Positions 56,053 through 64,000 of a DNA stretch of 64,000 nt are shown in pieces (position 1 is the stretch's first letter; each line of letters opens with the position of its first letter). The notes beneath the pieces were generated by a model. That model saw only the letters and a program-made list of their open reading frames with translations. It was not told the DNA's origin and ran no database searches. Made by a program: the position numbers and the translations under genes. Origin of the DNA: Aromatoleum petrolei (GTDB taxonomy: Bacteria > Pseudomonadota > Gammaproteobacteria > Burkholderiales > Rhodocyclaceae); NCBI RefSeq assembly GCF_017894385.1, contig NZ_CP059560.1:2356001-2420000 (forward strand). Direction: 5' to 3'.

Positions 56053-56841
56053 ATGAAGCGGACACATGCGTGGGCGTGGCGGCCCCTTTTCCTTGCCAGC
56101 GCGGCCGCGCTCGCCCTGCTCGGGGCGGGGAATGCCTTCGCCGAGGGCGGGACGGCGGTCTATGAAGGCAAGCCGGTCAAGATCGGCCAGGGCGCGGCGC
56201 ACACGGTGGTACGCACCGGTGCCGACGGCGCGGTGACCGCGATCGGTGTGGCATTCAGCGAGAACATGCTCGACGGGCTGCCCATCGCGGCGCCCGGCGC
56301 AAGCCCGCATTTCCCCTACGCCTTGAGCATGCCGACGAAGGGACCGAAGACGGTCATCGATCACGTCATGATCGATTGGGAATCGATGGGCCATCCTCCG
56401 CCGCAGGTCTACGACGTGCCGCATTTCGACTTCCATTTCTACGTCGTGAGCCGCGACGAGGTGTCGAAGGTCCGTTTCAATGGCCCCGCAGACTCGGCTG
56501 ATCCCGCCCAGCAACCGCCCGCCGAACTGATGCCCGCGGGCTACATCCTGCCTCCGGGCACCGCGGTGCCGCGCATGGGCGTGCACGCCATCAACCCCGG
56601 CTCGCCCGAGTTCCAGAAGCAAGCGTTTGCCGCGACCTTCATCTACGGCTACTACGAGAAGCGCCTGACCTTCGTGGAGCCGATGGCATCGCTCGAATTC
56701 CTCAAATCAAAGCCTTCGTTTTCGGCCCCCGTACCGCGCCCCGCGCGATACTCGAAAAATGGCCTCTATCCGTCGCGCTACCGCATCGCCTATGACGAGG
56801 CAAAGAAGGTGTATGAGGTGATGCTGGAGGAACTGCGCTAG
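56053..56841 (+). CDS. Secreted DUF5602/TTHB210-type protein
   Basis: 262 residues with a signal peptide (about 1-30, ending NAFA). The middle contains M-G-H-P-P-P-Q-V-Y-D-V-P-H-F-D-F-H-F-Y, rich in His/Asp and likely a metal site; this motif is shared by DUF5602/TTHB210-like proteins. Function unknown, probably periplasmic. It lies alone between the unknown-family gene and the convergent sirtuin gene. Confidence 0.7.
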   Translation: MKRTHAWAWRPLFLASAAALALLGAGNAFAEGGTAVYEGKPVKIGQGAAHTVVRTGADGAVTAIGVAFSENMLDGLPIAAPGASPHFPYALSMPTKGPKTVIDHVMIDWESMGHPPPQVYDVPHFDFHFYVVSRDEVSKVRFNGPADSADPAQQPPAELMPAGYILPPGTAVPRMGVHAINPGSPEFQKQAFAATFIYGYYEKRLTFVEPMASLEFLKSKPSFSAPVPRPARYSKNGLYPSRYRIAYDEAKKVYEVMLEELR

Positions 56842-56875
56842 CGCGGGGGATGCTGCCGGTGCAGCTGCGCCGCGC

Positions 56876-57658
56876 TCAGTCCTCCAGCGGGCGTTCCGGG
56901 TGCAGGCGCCGCCACAGCTCTGGCATCGCCTCGGCGGCGCGCAGGCGCAGGCGGTGCGTGACGATGCCGCTCACCTCGGTTTCGCCCGGGTTGATCTCGA
57001 CACTCGGCACGCCGGCCTCCCGCGCCCACCACACCGGCCCGGAGATGTAGGGGAACACGCTGGTGGTGCCGATCGATACCACCAGGTCGAAGCCGTGCGC
57101 GATCAGGGTCTCGAGGCGGTTCAGGCCCTCGTCGGGCAGCATCTCGCCGAACAACACGACATCGGGCCGCAGCACGCCGCCACACTTCGGGCACGCCGGC
57201 GGCAGCTGCAGGCCGGAGTAGTCCTTGACGCTGCGATGGTGACTGCACTCCATGCAGCGCAGGTGATGCACGGTGCCGTGGATCTCGATCAGGTGGCGCG
57301 AGCCGGCGTCGCGGTGCAGGCCGTCGACGTTCTGCGTCAGCACCCACACGCCGGGCTTCTCGTGCTCCAGCGCAGCGATCATGCGGTGCGCGATGTTGGG
57401 CTGCGCGCCGCGGCAGTTGGCCTCGATCTGCGCGATGTACTTCCACGAGATGTCGGGTCGCCGGCTCATCATCTCGCCCGACAGCGCCTCCTCGATCATC
57501 AGCCCCTCGTCGGTGAGCCGCTCGTGGTACAGGCCGCCGATGCCGCGGTAGGTGGGCAGGCCGGAATCGGCCGAGATGCCCGCGCCGGTGATGAAGAGGA
57601 TGCGCCTGGCGTCGGTGATCAGTTGTGCGACGCAGTCCAGTGTCCGGGTTTCGCTCAC
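56876..57658 (-). CDS. Sir2-family NAD-dependent protein deacylase
   Basis: 260 residues. Motifs are [16 protein letters not shown] (about 24-39), TQNVDGLH, active-site His in [11 protein letters not shown], and the zinc site C-M-E-C plus C-P-K-C-G. The Tyr-x-x-Arg pair of CobB-type desuccinylases is replaced by Y-I-A-Q, so deacetylation or another acyl group is more likely. The start is GTG at 57658, which overlaps the stop of the upstream oxidoreductase (GTGA), so the two are translationally coupled. The frame is open further back only as a shadow of that gene. Confidence 0.9.
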   Translation of the reverse strand: MSETRTLDCVAQLITDARRILFITGAGISADSGLPTYRGIGGLYHERLTDEGLMIEEALSGEMMSRRPDISWKYIAQIEANCRGAQPNIAHRMIAALEHEKPGVWVLTQNVDGLHRDAGSRHLIEIHGTVHHLRCMECSHHRSVKDYSGLQLPPACPKCGGVLRPDVVLFGEMLPDEGLNRLETLIAHGFDLVVSIGTTSVFPYISGPVWWAREAGVPSVEINPGETEVSGIVTHRLRLRAAEAMPELWRRLHPERPLED

Positions 57659-59730
57659 GCCTTGGTCACCTCGACGAGGCAGTCGTAAAAGGTCGGTCCG
57701 CCGCCGAAGTCGGTCAGCGCCGGCGAAGTCACGGCGTTGGCATTCTCGCCGTCGCCCGAGAGCTTGCGCCACCACACCGAAGGGCACACGACGAGGCCGC
57801 GCCGCACGCGTTCGGTGACGACCGCCTGCGCGTGGAAGGCACCGCGGTCGTTGAAGATGCGCAGGCGCTCGCCGGCGACGATGCCGCGCCGCGCGGCGTC
57901 GTCGGGGTGGATCTCGAGCTTCGGCCCGCCCTCCTGCGCGCGGAAGCGCGGCAGGTTGGCGAAGCTGGTGTTGAGGAAGTTGCGCGCCGGCGGCGAGATC
58001 ATCGCCAGCGGATAGCGCGCGGCCAGCGCCGCGTTGCTGACGGGCGACTCGTGCGGCGGCACCCAGTGCGGCAACGGGTCGAGGCCGCGCTGCGCGAGCG
58101 ATTCCGAGAAGAACTCGCACTTGCCCGAAGGCGTCGGGAAATTGCCCTGCGCGAAGGGCGCGAAGGGGCGCGGCAGGTTGAGGCGCGCCCAGCCCTTCGT
58201 GCGCAGTGTCCCGGGATCGAGGCCCAGCGCGCGGTTGTCGCGACGCCTGAAGGCCTGCGCGGCGATCTCGTCGTCGGACTCGCGCAGCGCCGCGTCGGTG
58301 AAGCCCATGCGGGCGGCGAGCAGCCGGAACACTTCGCTGTTGGGCTTGGCTTCGCCCAGCGGTGCAATCGCCGGCTCGTTCGTCAGCGCGTAGAGGTGCC
58401 CATAGGCCTTGTGCACGTCGCGGTGCTCGAGCTGGCTGGTGGCGGGCAGCAGGATGTCGGCGTAGTCGGCGGTGTCGGTCTGGAAGAGCTCATGCACGAC
58501 GCAGAAGAGGTCCTCGCGCAGGAAGCCTTCGCGCACGCGCGTGCCGTCCGGGGCGACGGCGACGGGGTTGGAGTTGTACACGTACAGCGCGCGGATCGGC
58601 GGCTCGTCCGCGCGGAGAAGCGCCCCGCCGATCGCCGACATGTTGATCGTGCGCGGCGGGCGCGTGTGGTTTGCGGTGTACAGCTCGGGGCGTTCAAGCG
58701 CCTGCTGGTCGACGGGGAAGTTGCCCGACGTCGACAGCAGCGCGCCGCCCGCCGGATGGCGCCATGCGCCGGTGAGCGCCGGCAGGCAGGCGATGTTGCG
58801 CATCACCGTGGCGCCACCAGCGCAGCGGTTGAGGCCGTAGTTGAGGCGGATCGCCGCTGGCTTCACGCTGCCGTACTCGCGCGCGAGGCTGCGGATCGTG
58901 TCGGCGGCGAGGCCCGTGAGCGGCGCCGCCCATTCCGGCGTGCACGTCTTCACGCGTTCGGCCAGCGCGTCGAAGCCCAGCGTGTGGGCGTCGATGTAGT
59001 CGCGGTCGATGAGGCCGTCCGCGATCAGCACCTGCATCATCGCCAGCGCCAGCGCGCCGTCGGTGCCGGGCCAGGGCGCGAGGTGCAGGTCGCACTTCTC
59101 CGCCGTCTGCGAACGCCACGGATCGATGCACACGAGCTTCGCGCCGCGCCGCTTCGCTTCCAGGATGTAGCGCCAGCCATGCAGGTTGGAGACCACCGGG
59201 TTGCCGCCCCAGATCAGGATCAGCCTGGCATCGACGATCGCCTCGGGGTCCATGCCCACCGAGGCGCCCATGGTCGCCTTCCAGCCCGCGGCGCCGGCCG
59301 ACGCGCAGATCGTGCGGTCGAGCAGCGAGGCACCGAGGCGGTGGAAGAAGCGGCGGTCCATGCTCTCGCCCTGCACGAGGCCCATTGTGCCGGCGTAGCT
59401 GTAGGGCAGGATCGCGCGCGGGTCGTCGGCGGCGATCGCGGCGAATTTCGCGGCGATGGTGTCGAGCGCCTCGTCCCACGAGATGCGCTCGAAGCGCCCC
59501 TCGCCCTTCCTGCCGACGCGCTTCATCGGGTGCAGCAGGCGCTGGTCGGAATAGACGCGTTCGAGGTAGTGCGCGACCTTGGTGCACAGCGCGCCGTTGG
59601 TGAAGGGCAGGTCGTCGGCGCCGCGGATCTTCACCGCGCGGCCGTCCTCGACGGCAACTTCCATCGCGCAGGTGTCGGGACAGTCGTGCGGGCAGGCGGC
59701 GCGGACGACCTTGCTGGCGGCAGTGCTCAT
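57655..59730 (-). CDS. Molybdopterin-dependent oxidoreductase
   Basis: 691 residues of the DMSO-reductase superfamily. The N-terminal 4Fe-4S site is C13-x3-C17-x3-C21 and C49 ([10 protein letters not shown] and G-A-L-C-T-K). The usual R-I-S-W-D-E-A-L-D motif and a C-terminal MoCo-dinucleotide domain ([11 protein letters not shown]) follow. There is no Tat signal, so it is cytoplasmic. The substrate is unknown, and no electron-transfer subunit is adjacent. The ATG at 59730 has AGGAG 5 bases upstream. It is upstream of and coupled to the sirtuin. Confidence 0.88.
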   Translation of the reverse strand: MSTAASKVVRAACPHDCPDTCAMEVAVEDGRAVKIRGADDLPFTNGALCTKVAHYLERVYSDQRLLHPMKRVGRKGEGRFERISWDEALDTIAAKFAAIAADDPRAILPYSYAGTMGLVQGESMDRRFFHRLGASLLDRTICASAGAAGWKATMGASVGMDPEAIVDARLILIWGGNPVVSNLHGWRYILEAKRRGAKLVCIDPWRSQTAEKCDLHLAPWPGTDGALALAMMQVLIADGLIDRDYIDAHTLGFDALAERVKTCTPEWAAPLTGLAADTIRSLAREYGSVKPAAIRLNYGLNRCAGGATVMRNIACLPALTGAWRHPAGGALLSTSGNFPVDQQALERPELYTANHTRPPRTINMSAIGGALLRADEPPIRALYVYNSNPVAVAPDGTRVREGFLREDLFCVVHELFQTDTADYADILLPATSQLEHRDVHKAYGHLYALTNEPAIAPLGEAKPNSEVFRLLAARMGFTDAALRESDDEIAAQAFRRRDNRALGLDPGTLRTKGWARLNLPRPFAPFAQGNFPTPSGKCEFFSESLAQRGLDPLPHWVPPHESPVSNAALAARYPLAMISPPARNFLNTSFANLPRFRAQEGGPKLEIHPDDAARRGIVAGERLRIFNDRGAFHAQAVVTERVRRGLVVCPSVWWRKLSGDGENANAVTSPALTDFGGGPTFYDCLVEVTKA

Positions 59731-59846
59731 GACGACTCCTGAATCCTGCCGGACCACGCGACGCGCGCCGGCCTGCAATCATGGGGCGGAGATCGCGGCG
59801 CCCCGTCCGCAGCGAGCCGGCCAACAATGGCCGACACCCGGCACGT

Positions 59847-60476
59847 TCAGCGTTGCTTCGCGGCGGCGCTGCTCAGTTCCACGTAGCGGGCGCGGTCGGC
59901 TTCGAAGCGCGCGCGCGTCGCTTCGAGTTCGCGCGTCTTGTCTTCGACCAGCTTGCCCTGCAATGCCAGCTCGCTGTCGATCGAGCGCAGGTTGGCGGCG
60001 AGGTCGCGCGGCAGGTCGCGTCCCTTGTGGAACTCGGCTTCCTTCTCGAAGCGCTGGCGCTTGGTGCGCAACTCCTTGTCGCGCTTGCGCGCCTCTTCGA
60101 GACTGCGCTCGATGTCGGCGATGTCCTTGTCGCGGCGGCGATCGAGATCCTCGACGCTCGCGTAGGTCTCCAGCAAGGCCTGGTCGAGGCGGCGCTGTTT
60201 GGCCTGGCGTGTCTCGTCATCCTTCTTCTGCTGCTCCGCGGCGTTGCGCCGCGCGATCTCATCCGCCGTCAAGGGCGCGGAAACCTCGCGCTTGATCGTG
60301 CCCTGCGGGCCCATCTCCCGGTACGCACGCCCGTAACAGGCCTGCGGCAGCACGTCGCCGCACTGGCGCCGGCCGCTGGCGTCCTCGCAGCAATACACCT
60401 TCGCGCCGGCCGTGTTCGCCAGCGTCAGGCCCAGCAGGAGGGCCACCAGCAGCTCAGGACTGCGTCGCGATGCCAT
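59847..60476 (-). CDS. Secreted coiled-coil protein with DUF4124-like N-terminus
   Basis: 209 residues with a signal peptide (about 1-24) and a short Cys-containing segment [16 protein letters not shown], like DUF4124 domains. A long, highly charged coiled coil follows (about 70-200). It is likely periplasmic. Its first 23 bases overlap the 3' end of pyrE, and its ATG is inside pyrE, so it is probably translated with it. Function unknown. Confidence 0.7.
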   Translation of the reverse strand: MASRRSPELLVALLLGLTLANTAGAKVYCCEDASGRRQCGDVLPQACYGRAYREMGPQGTIKREVSAPLTADEIARRNAAEQQKKDDETRQAKQRRLDQALLETYASVEDLDRRRDKDIADIERSLEEARKRDKELRTKRQRFEKEAEFHKGRDLPRDLAANLRSIDSELALQGKLVEDKTRELEATRARFEADRARYVELSSAAAKQR

Positions 60477-61110
60477 ACGTGCTCCGGTAGGCCTGCACCG
60501 CCTCGAGGTTGGCGGCCAGTTCGGGGCTGTCGCCCAGGTAGCCGATCAGGTCCTCGAGCGTCGCAACGGCGACGACGGGGATGCCGAAGGACTCGCGCAC
60601 TTCCTGCACCGCCGATTTCTCGCCCTTGCCGCGCTCCATGCGGTCGAGCGCGATGACGACGCCGGCCGGCTCGGCACCCGCGCCGCGGATGATATCGACC
60701 GATTCGCGCACCGAGGTGCCGGCCGAGATCACGTCGTCGAGAATCAGCACGCGGCCCTTGAGCGGCGCACCGACGAGGGTGCCGCCTTCGCCGTGATCCT
60801 TGGCTTCCTTGCGGTTGAATGCGAAGGGCAGGTTCACGCCCTGCTCGGCGAGGCGGATCGCCACGCCGGCGACCAGCGGGATGCCCTTGTAGGCCGGCCC
60901 GAACAGCATGTCGCAGGGCACGCCCGCGGCCAGAATCGCGCGCGCGTAGAAGCCGCACAGCTCGCGGAACGAGCTGCCGTCGTCGAACAGCCCGGCGTTG
61001 AAGAAGTACGGCGAATTGCGCCCCGCCTTGGTCACGAAGGACCCGAATCGCAGTACGCCCTTGTCGCAGGCCAGTGCGATGAAATCCCGGCTAAAATCCA
61101 CGCTTTGCAT
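60454..61110 (-). CDS. pyrE: PyrE, orotate phosphoribosyltransferase
   Basis: 218 residues. The PRPP-binding motif [13 protein letters not shown] (about 119-131) and the flexible loop [12 protein letters not shown] are present. It joins orotate to PRPP in pyrimidine synthesis. It is divergent from xth with only 23 bases between the two start codons. Confidence 0.95.
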   Translation of the reverse strand: MQSVDFSRDFIALACDKGVLRFGSFVTKAGRNSPYFFNAGLFDDGSSFRELCGFYARAILAAGVPCDMLFGPAYKGIPLVAGVAIRLAEQGVNLPFAFNRKEAKDHGEGGTLVGAPLKGRVLILDDVISAGTSVRESVDIIRGAGAEPAGVVIALDRMERGKGEKSAVQEVRESFGIPVVAVATLEDLIGYLGDSPELAANLEAVQAYRSTYGIATQS

Positions 61111-61133
61111 CCAGTTCTGGGTTATCCGGCCGA

Positions 61134-61916
61134 ATGTTACGCATCATCACCCTAAACCTCAACGGCATCCGCTCGGCCACCACGAAAGGCTTCCTCGACT
61201 GGCTCCCCGCGCAGGATGCCGACGTCGTCTGCCTGCAGGAACTCAAGGCGCACGCGAGCGACCTCAGCGAGGCGATGCGCACGCCCGCCGGCTACGCCGG
61301 CTACTTCCACCACGCCGAAAAGAAGGGCTACAGCGGCGTCGGCCTGTATGCGCGGCGCACGCCGGACCGCGTGATCGAGGGGCTCGGCATCGCCGACATC
61401 GACGCCGAGGGGCGCTTCCTGCAGCTCGACTTCGGGCAGCTGTCGGTCGTGTCACTGTACCTGCCCTCGGGATCGAGCTCCGAGGAACGCCAGCAGATCA
61501 AGTTCGGCTTCATGGAGCGCTTCCTGCCGCACATGGAGAAGCTGTACGCGAGCGGGCGCGAGGTCGTGATCTGCGGCGACTGGAACATCGCGCACAAGGA
61601 GATCGACCTCCGGAACTGGAAGTCGAACCAGAAGAACTCCGGCTTCCTGCCCGAGGAGCGCGCGTGGATGACGCGCGTGCAGGACGAACAGGGCTGGGTG
61701 GACGTGTATCGCCGCCTGTACCCCGACACCACGGACGCCTGCTACACGTGGTGGTCGAACCGCGGCCAGGCCTGGGCGAAGAACGTCGGCTGGCGCCTCG
61801 ACTACCAGCTCGCGACGCCGGGCATCGCCGGGACGGCGCGCGACGCCCGCGTCTACAAGGACCAGCGCTTCTCCGACCACGCGCCGCTGACGATCGACTA
61901 CGACTGGCCCGCCTGA
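61134..61916 (+). CDS. xth: Exodeoxyribonuclease III (AP endonuclease)
   Basis: 260 residues. It begins [20 protein letters not shown] with catalytic Asn; C-L-Q-E-L-K holds the metal Glu, and G-D-W-N-I-A-H and S-D-H-A-P follow. These are the ExoIII/APE1 motifs for abasic-site repair. Its promoter must overlap or lie inside pyrE; TAAAAT at 61092-61097 is a possible -10. Confidence 0.95.
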   Translation: MLRIITLNLNGIRSATTKGFLDWLPAQDADVVCLQELKAHASDLSEAMRTPAGYAGYFHHAEKKGYSGVGLYARRTPDRVIEGLGIADIDAEGRFLQLDFGQLSVVSLYLPSGSSSEERQQIKFGFMERFLPHMEKLYASGREVVICGDWNIAHKEIDLRNWKSNQKNSGFLPEERAWMTRVQDEQGWVDVYRRLYPDTTDACYTWWSNRGQAWAKNVGWRLDYQLATPGIAGTARDARVYKDQRFSDHAPLTIDYDWPA

Positions 61917-61931
61917 CCTCCCTTCCCAGGC

Positions 61932-62987
61932 TCAATGCGCGTGGCCGGCAGCCTCGCGCAGCACCTCGCGCAGGTCGCCGAACTTGCGCCGGTAGCGCGC
62001 CGGCGTGAGCTTCACTTCGCGCTTGAACAGGCGCGAGAAGAAGCTCGCGTCCTCGTAGCCTAGTTCCTCGGCGATCGCCTCGACCGGCAGGCGTGTCGAT
62101 TCGAGCATCTGTTTGGCCTCCTCGATGCGCACCGTGTGCACATACGCGAGCGGCGACATGCCCGTGACCTGACGGAAGCGGCGCACGAAGGCGCGCTCGG
62201 ACAGACCGGTGAGTTCGGCCATCGCGGCGACCGGAGCCGCTTCCGCATAATGCGTCGCCGCCCACACCTGGGCGCGGGCGATCAGCGCATCGTCGGTCTG
62301 CCGGCTCGCGGACAGGCGTGCAAAGGGCTGCTGGCCGACGTGATGCCAGTCGATGAGATTCATGCGCGCGAGCTGCATCGCGGCGTCGACGCCGGCGAAG
62401 CGCGCGATCAGGTACAGCGCGAGGTCCTGCCAGGTCGTGCCGCCGCCCGCCATCACCAGCCGCTGGCCGTCACCGGCAACCACCAGCGAGCGCTGGCACT
62501 GCACCCGCACCCGGGGGAAGCGCTCGGCGAGCGTGCCGCAGAAGGCCCAGTGCGTCGTCGCCGGCTCGTCGTCGAGCAGTCCCGCCTGCGCCATCAGCAG
62601 CGCGCCCGAGCAGGCCGAGGCGATGACGGCGCCGCCCGCATAGGCCCCCCGCAGCCACGCGCACTCGGGCTCGAAGCGCCGCAACAACTCGTCGGTCGGC
62701 ATCACCGCGATTTCGGGAATGCACACCAGTTCCGGCTGCGGCATGGCGTCGATGTGGCAGTCCGGGCACACGCGCACGCCGTTCCCGACCGTCAGCGGCG
62801 CACCGTCCACCGACACGACCACCGGCGCCATCAGCGGCAGGCCGGGCGTGCCATGCTCGATCAGGCCCCAGTCGCGCCCGGCCGAGTGGAACAGGTCGTG
62901 CATGCCGTACAGCACCGACGCGGTCGTCTCGGGGAAGGCGAGGATGGCGACTGTGGGCAGACTGTTTCCGCGGCGGGGGGCATGCAT
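61932..62987 (-). CDS. GlxA-family AraC-type transcriptional regulator
   Basis: 351 residues. The N-terminal half is a DJ-1/PfpI (class I amidotransferase-like) domain (about 10-190), with A-S-A-C-S-G-A at the nucleophile elbow. The C-terminal half has two AraC helix-turn-helix motifs (about 225-335, with L-S-E-R-A-F-V-R-R-F-R and G-Y-E-D-A-S-F-F-S-R-L-F-K-R). GlxA-type regulators control catabolic genes. It is divergent from the TPR-protein gene, the most likely target, with 125 bases between starts. Confidence 0.9.
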   Translation of the reverse strand: MHAPRRGNSLPTVAILAFPETTASVLYGMHDLFHSAGRDWGLIEHGTPGLPLMAPVVVSVDGAPLTVGNGVRVCPDCHIDAMPQPELVCIPEIAVMPTDELLRRFEPECAWLRGAYAGGAVIASACSGALLMAQAGLLDDEPATTHWAFCGTLAERFPRVRVQCQRSLVVAGDGQRLVMAGGGTTWQDLALYLIARFAGVDAAMQLARMNLIDWHHVGQQPFARLSASRQTDDALIARAQVWAATHYAEAAPVAAMAELTGLSERAFVRRFRQVTGMSPLAYVHTVRIEEAKQMLESTRLPVEAIAEELGYEDASFFSRLFKREVKLTPARYRRKFGDLREVLREAAGHAH

Positions 62988-63112
62988 GGCGCGATCGTCC
63001 TGTTCGTGACCGTTTTCACCTTAGTCCACACCGGCCATCCACCCTAGGATGCATTCCAGACACCGGCGCCACGACGGCGCAACAAGGTGCACCACCCCAA
63101 CGGAGAGACGCC

Positions 63113-64000
63113 ATGAAATCGACCGACCTTGCCGGCAATCCCCTCAGCCCGACCGACGATGCCGCGCTCGCGCATTACGCACGGGCACTGCAGGAATTCC
63201 ACTGTTACCGCGGCGACCCCGTCGCGACGATCAACGCGGCGACGGCCATCCAGCCGGATTTCGTGATGGGCCATGTGCTGCATGCCTGGCTGCATCTGCT
63301 CGGCACCGAACCCGAAGGCCTCGCCGTGGCGCGCGACGATGCGGCCAAGGCGGCGGCCTGTGCACCGAACCGCCGCGAGCAGGCGCATCTCGACGCGATC
63401 GCGCACTTCGCCGGCGGACGCTGGGAAGCGGCCGGGCGCGTGCTGGAGGACCTGGCGATCGAGTGGCCGCGCGACATCCTTGCGCTGCAGGCGGGGCATC
63501 TTGTCGACTTCTACCGCGGCGACTCGCGCATGCTGCGCGACCGCATCGCCCGCACGCTGCCGGCGTGGGACGCGTCCCTGCCCGGCTACCACGCGCTGCT
63601 CGGCATGCACGCCTTCGGCTGCGAGGAGACGGGCGACTACCGCCGCGCCGAGGCGCAGGGGCGGCGCGCGCTGGAGCTCGAACCGAGGGATTCCTGGGCT
63701 CACCACGCGCTCGCCCACGTGATCGAGATGGAGGGGCGCACCGCCGACGGCATCGCATGGATGCGCGAGCGCCAGCCGCACTGGGCCGAGGACAACTTCT
63801 TCGCCGTGCATAACTGGTGGCACCTCGCGATATTCCACCTCGACCGCGACGAGATCGACGAGGCGCTCGCGCTCTTCGACGGCCCGATCCACGGACCGCG
63901 CTCGGTGCTGATGCTGGACCTCGTGGACGCCTCGGCGCTGCTGTGCCGGCTGCAGTTCGCCGGCATCGACGTGGCCGCACGTTGGACGAGCATCGCGGAG
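63113..64000 (+). CDS. Tetratricopeptide-repeat protein, TTC38-like (cut by window end)
   Basis: The first 296 residues are visible, open to the window end. It starts MKSTDLAGNPLSPTDDAALA with GGAGAGA about 6 bases before the ATG. Helical repeats such as A-L-x-L-E-P-R-D-S-W-A-H-H-A-L-A-H-V-I-E-M-E-G-R resemble the TTC38 family. It has no signal peptide. It is divergent from the GlxA-type regulator gene. Function unknown. Confidence 0.8.
   Translation, partial: MKSTDLAGNPLSPTDDAALAHYARALQEFHCYRGDPVATINAATAIQPDFVMGHVLHAWLHLLGTEPEGLAVARDDAAKAAACAPNRREQAHLDAIAHFAGGRWEAAGRVLEDLAIEWPRDILALQAGHLVDFYRGDSRMLRDRIARTLPAWDASLPGYHALLGMHAFGCEETGDYRRAEAQGRRALELEPRDSWAHHALAHVIEMEGRTADGIAWMRERQPHWAEDNFFAVHNWWHLAIFHLDRDEIDEALALFDGPIHGPRSVLMLDLVDASALLCRLQFAGIDVAARWTSIAE

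Noticed and set aside
57625..59742. A 705-codon open frame on the plus strand
   Set aside because: Antisense to the molybdopterin oxidoreductase; its Arg/Val/Ala-rich translation has no domain character.

Overview
The window is a GC-rich, densely packed piece of bacterial chromosome, most likely from a betaproteobacterium of the Rhodocyclales (Azoarcus/Aromatoleum/Thauera type). The placement rests on gene content and order: ybgC-tolQRAB-pal-cpoB followed by queE-queC, recA-recX, lptB-rpoN-hpf-ptsN-hprK, and a giant FAD/4Fe-4S/CCG fusion oxidoreductase. It is an inference, not a sequence match. I see no insertion sequence, prophage, CRISPR array or replication origin.

Layout. 1-3906 (minus strand): the start of an AEC transporter, a PagL-type lipid A deacylase, the HslVU protease and a tandem STAS protein. 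4089-10595 (plus): the Tol-Pal envelope machine, then two queuosine enzymes. 10774-15633: a membrane histidine kinase, a double-receiver regulator, two tandem tRNA-Lys genes with a good promoter and terminator, and a PAS-GGDEF-EAL protein with damaged catalytic motifs. 15820-22470: an AMP-forming acyl-CoA ligase, then a five-gene branched-chain-type ABC importer. 22487-24475 (minus): a FapA/DUF342 polymer protein. 24580-33780 (plus): thiL, pgpA, pncC, recA, recX, lptB, rpoN, hpf, ptsN, hprK and ilvA. 33759-45828: 5-formyl-THF cyclo-ligase, lytic transglycosylase, an NDUFA9-like protein, a GST, cca, DUF2905, an alpha/beta hydrolase, a MidA/NDUFAF7 methyltransferase, a pteridine reductase, ttcA, a cyclase-like/FHA protein, a YqaA-like membrane protein and a RidA-like protein. 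45975-49874: the 1299-residue fusion oxidoreductase. 50142-64000: a TonB-dependent receptor with less GC-rich codon use, an MsbA-like ABC exporter, a conserved protein of unknown function, a DUF5602 protein, a sirtuin coupled to a molybdopterin oxidoreductase, a coiled-coil protein, pyrE, xth, a GlxA-type regulator and a TPR protein cut by the window end.

Most of the window is core metabolism and envelope maintenance. Genes run in tight operons with 4-bp ATGA/GTGA overlaps. The accessory interest lies in signalling proteins that keep a fold but lose a key residue: the second receiver (Asp to Glu), the GGDEF-EAL protein, the first STAS domain (Ser to Asp), the cyclase-like domain (Asp to Glu) and LivF (Walker A Lys to Arg). 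Other points of interest are the orphan conserved family at 54488-55903, the sirtuin/molybdoenzyme pair and the TonB receptor. No single locus is clearly a new defence or mobile system.
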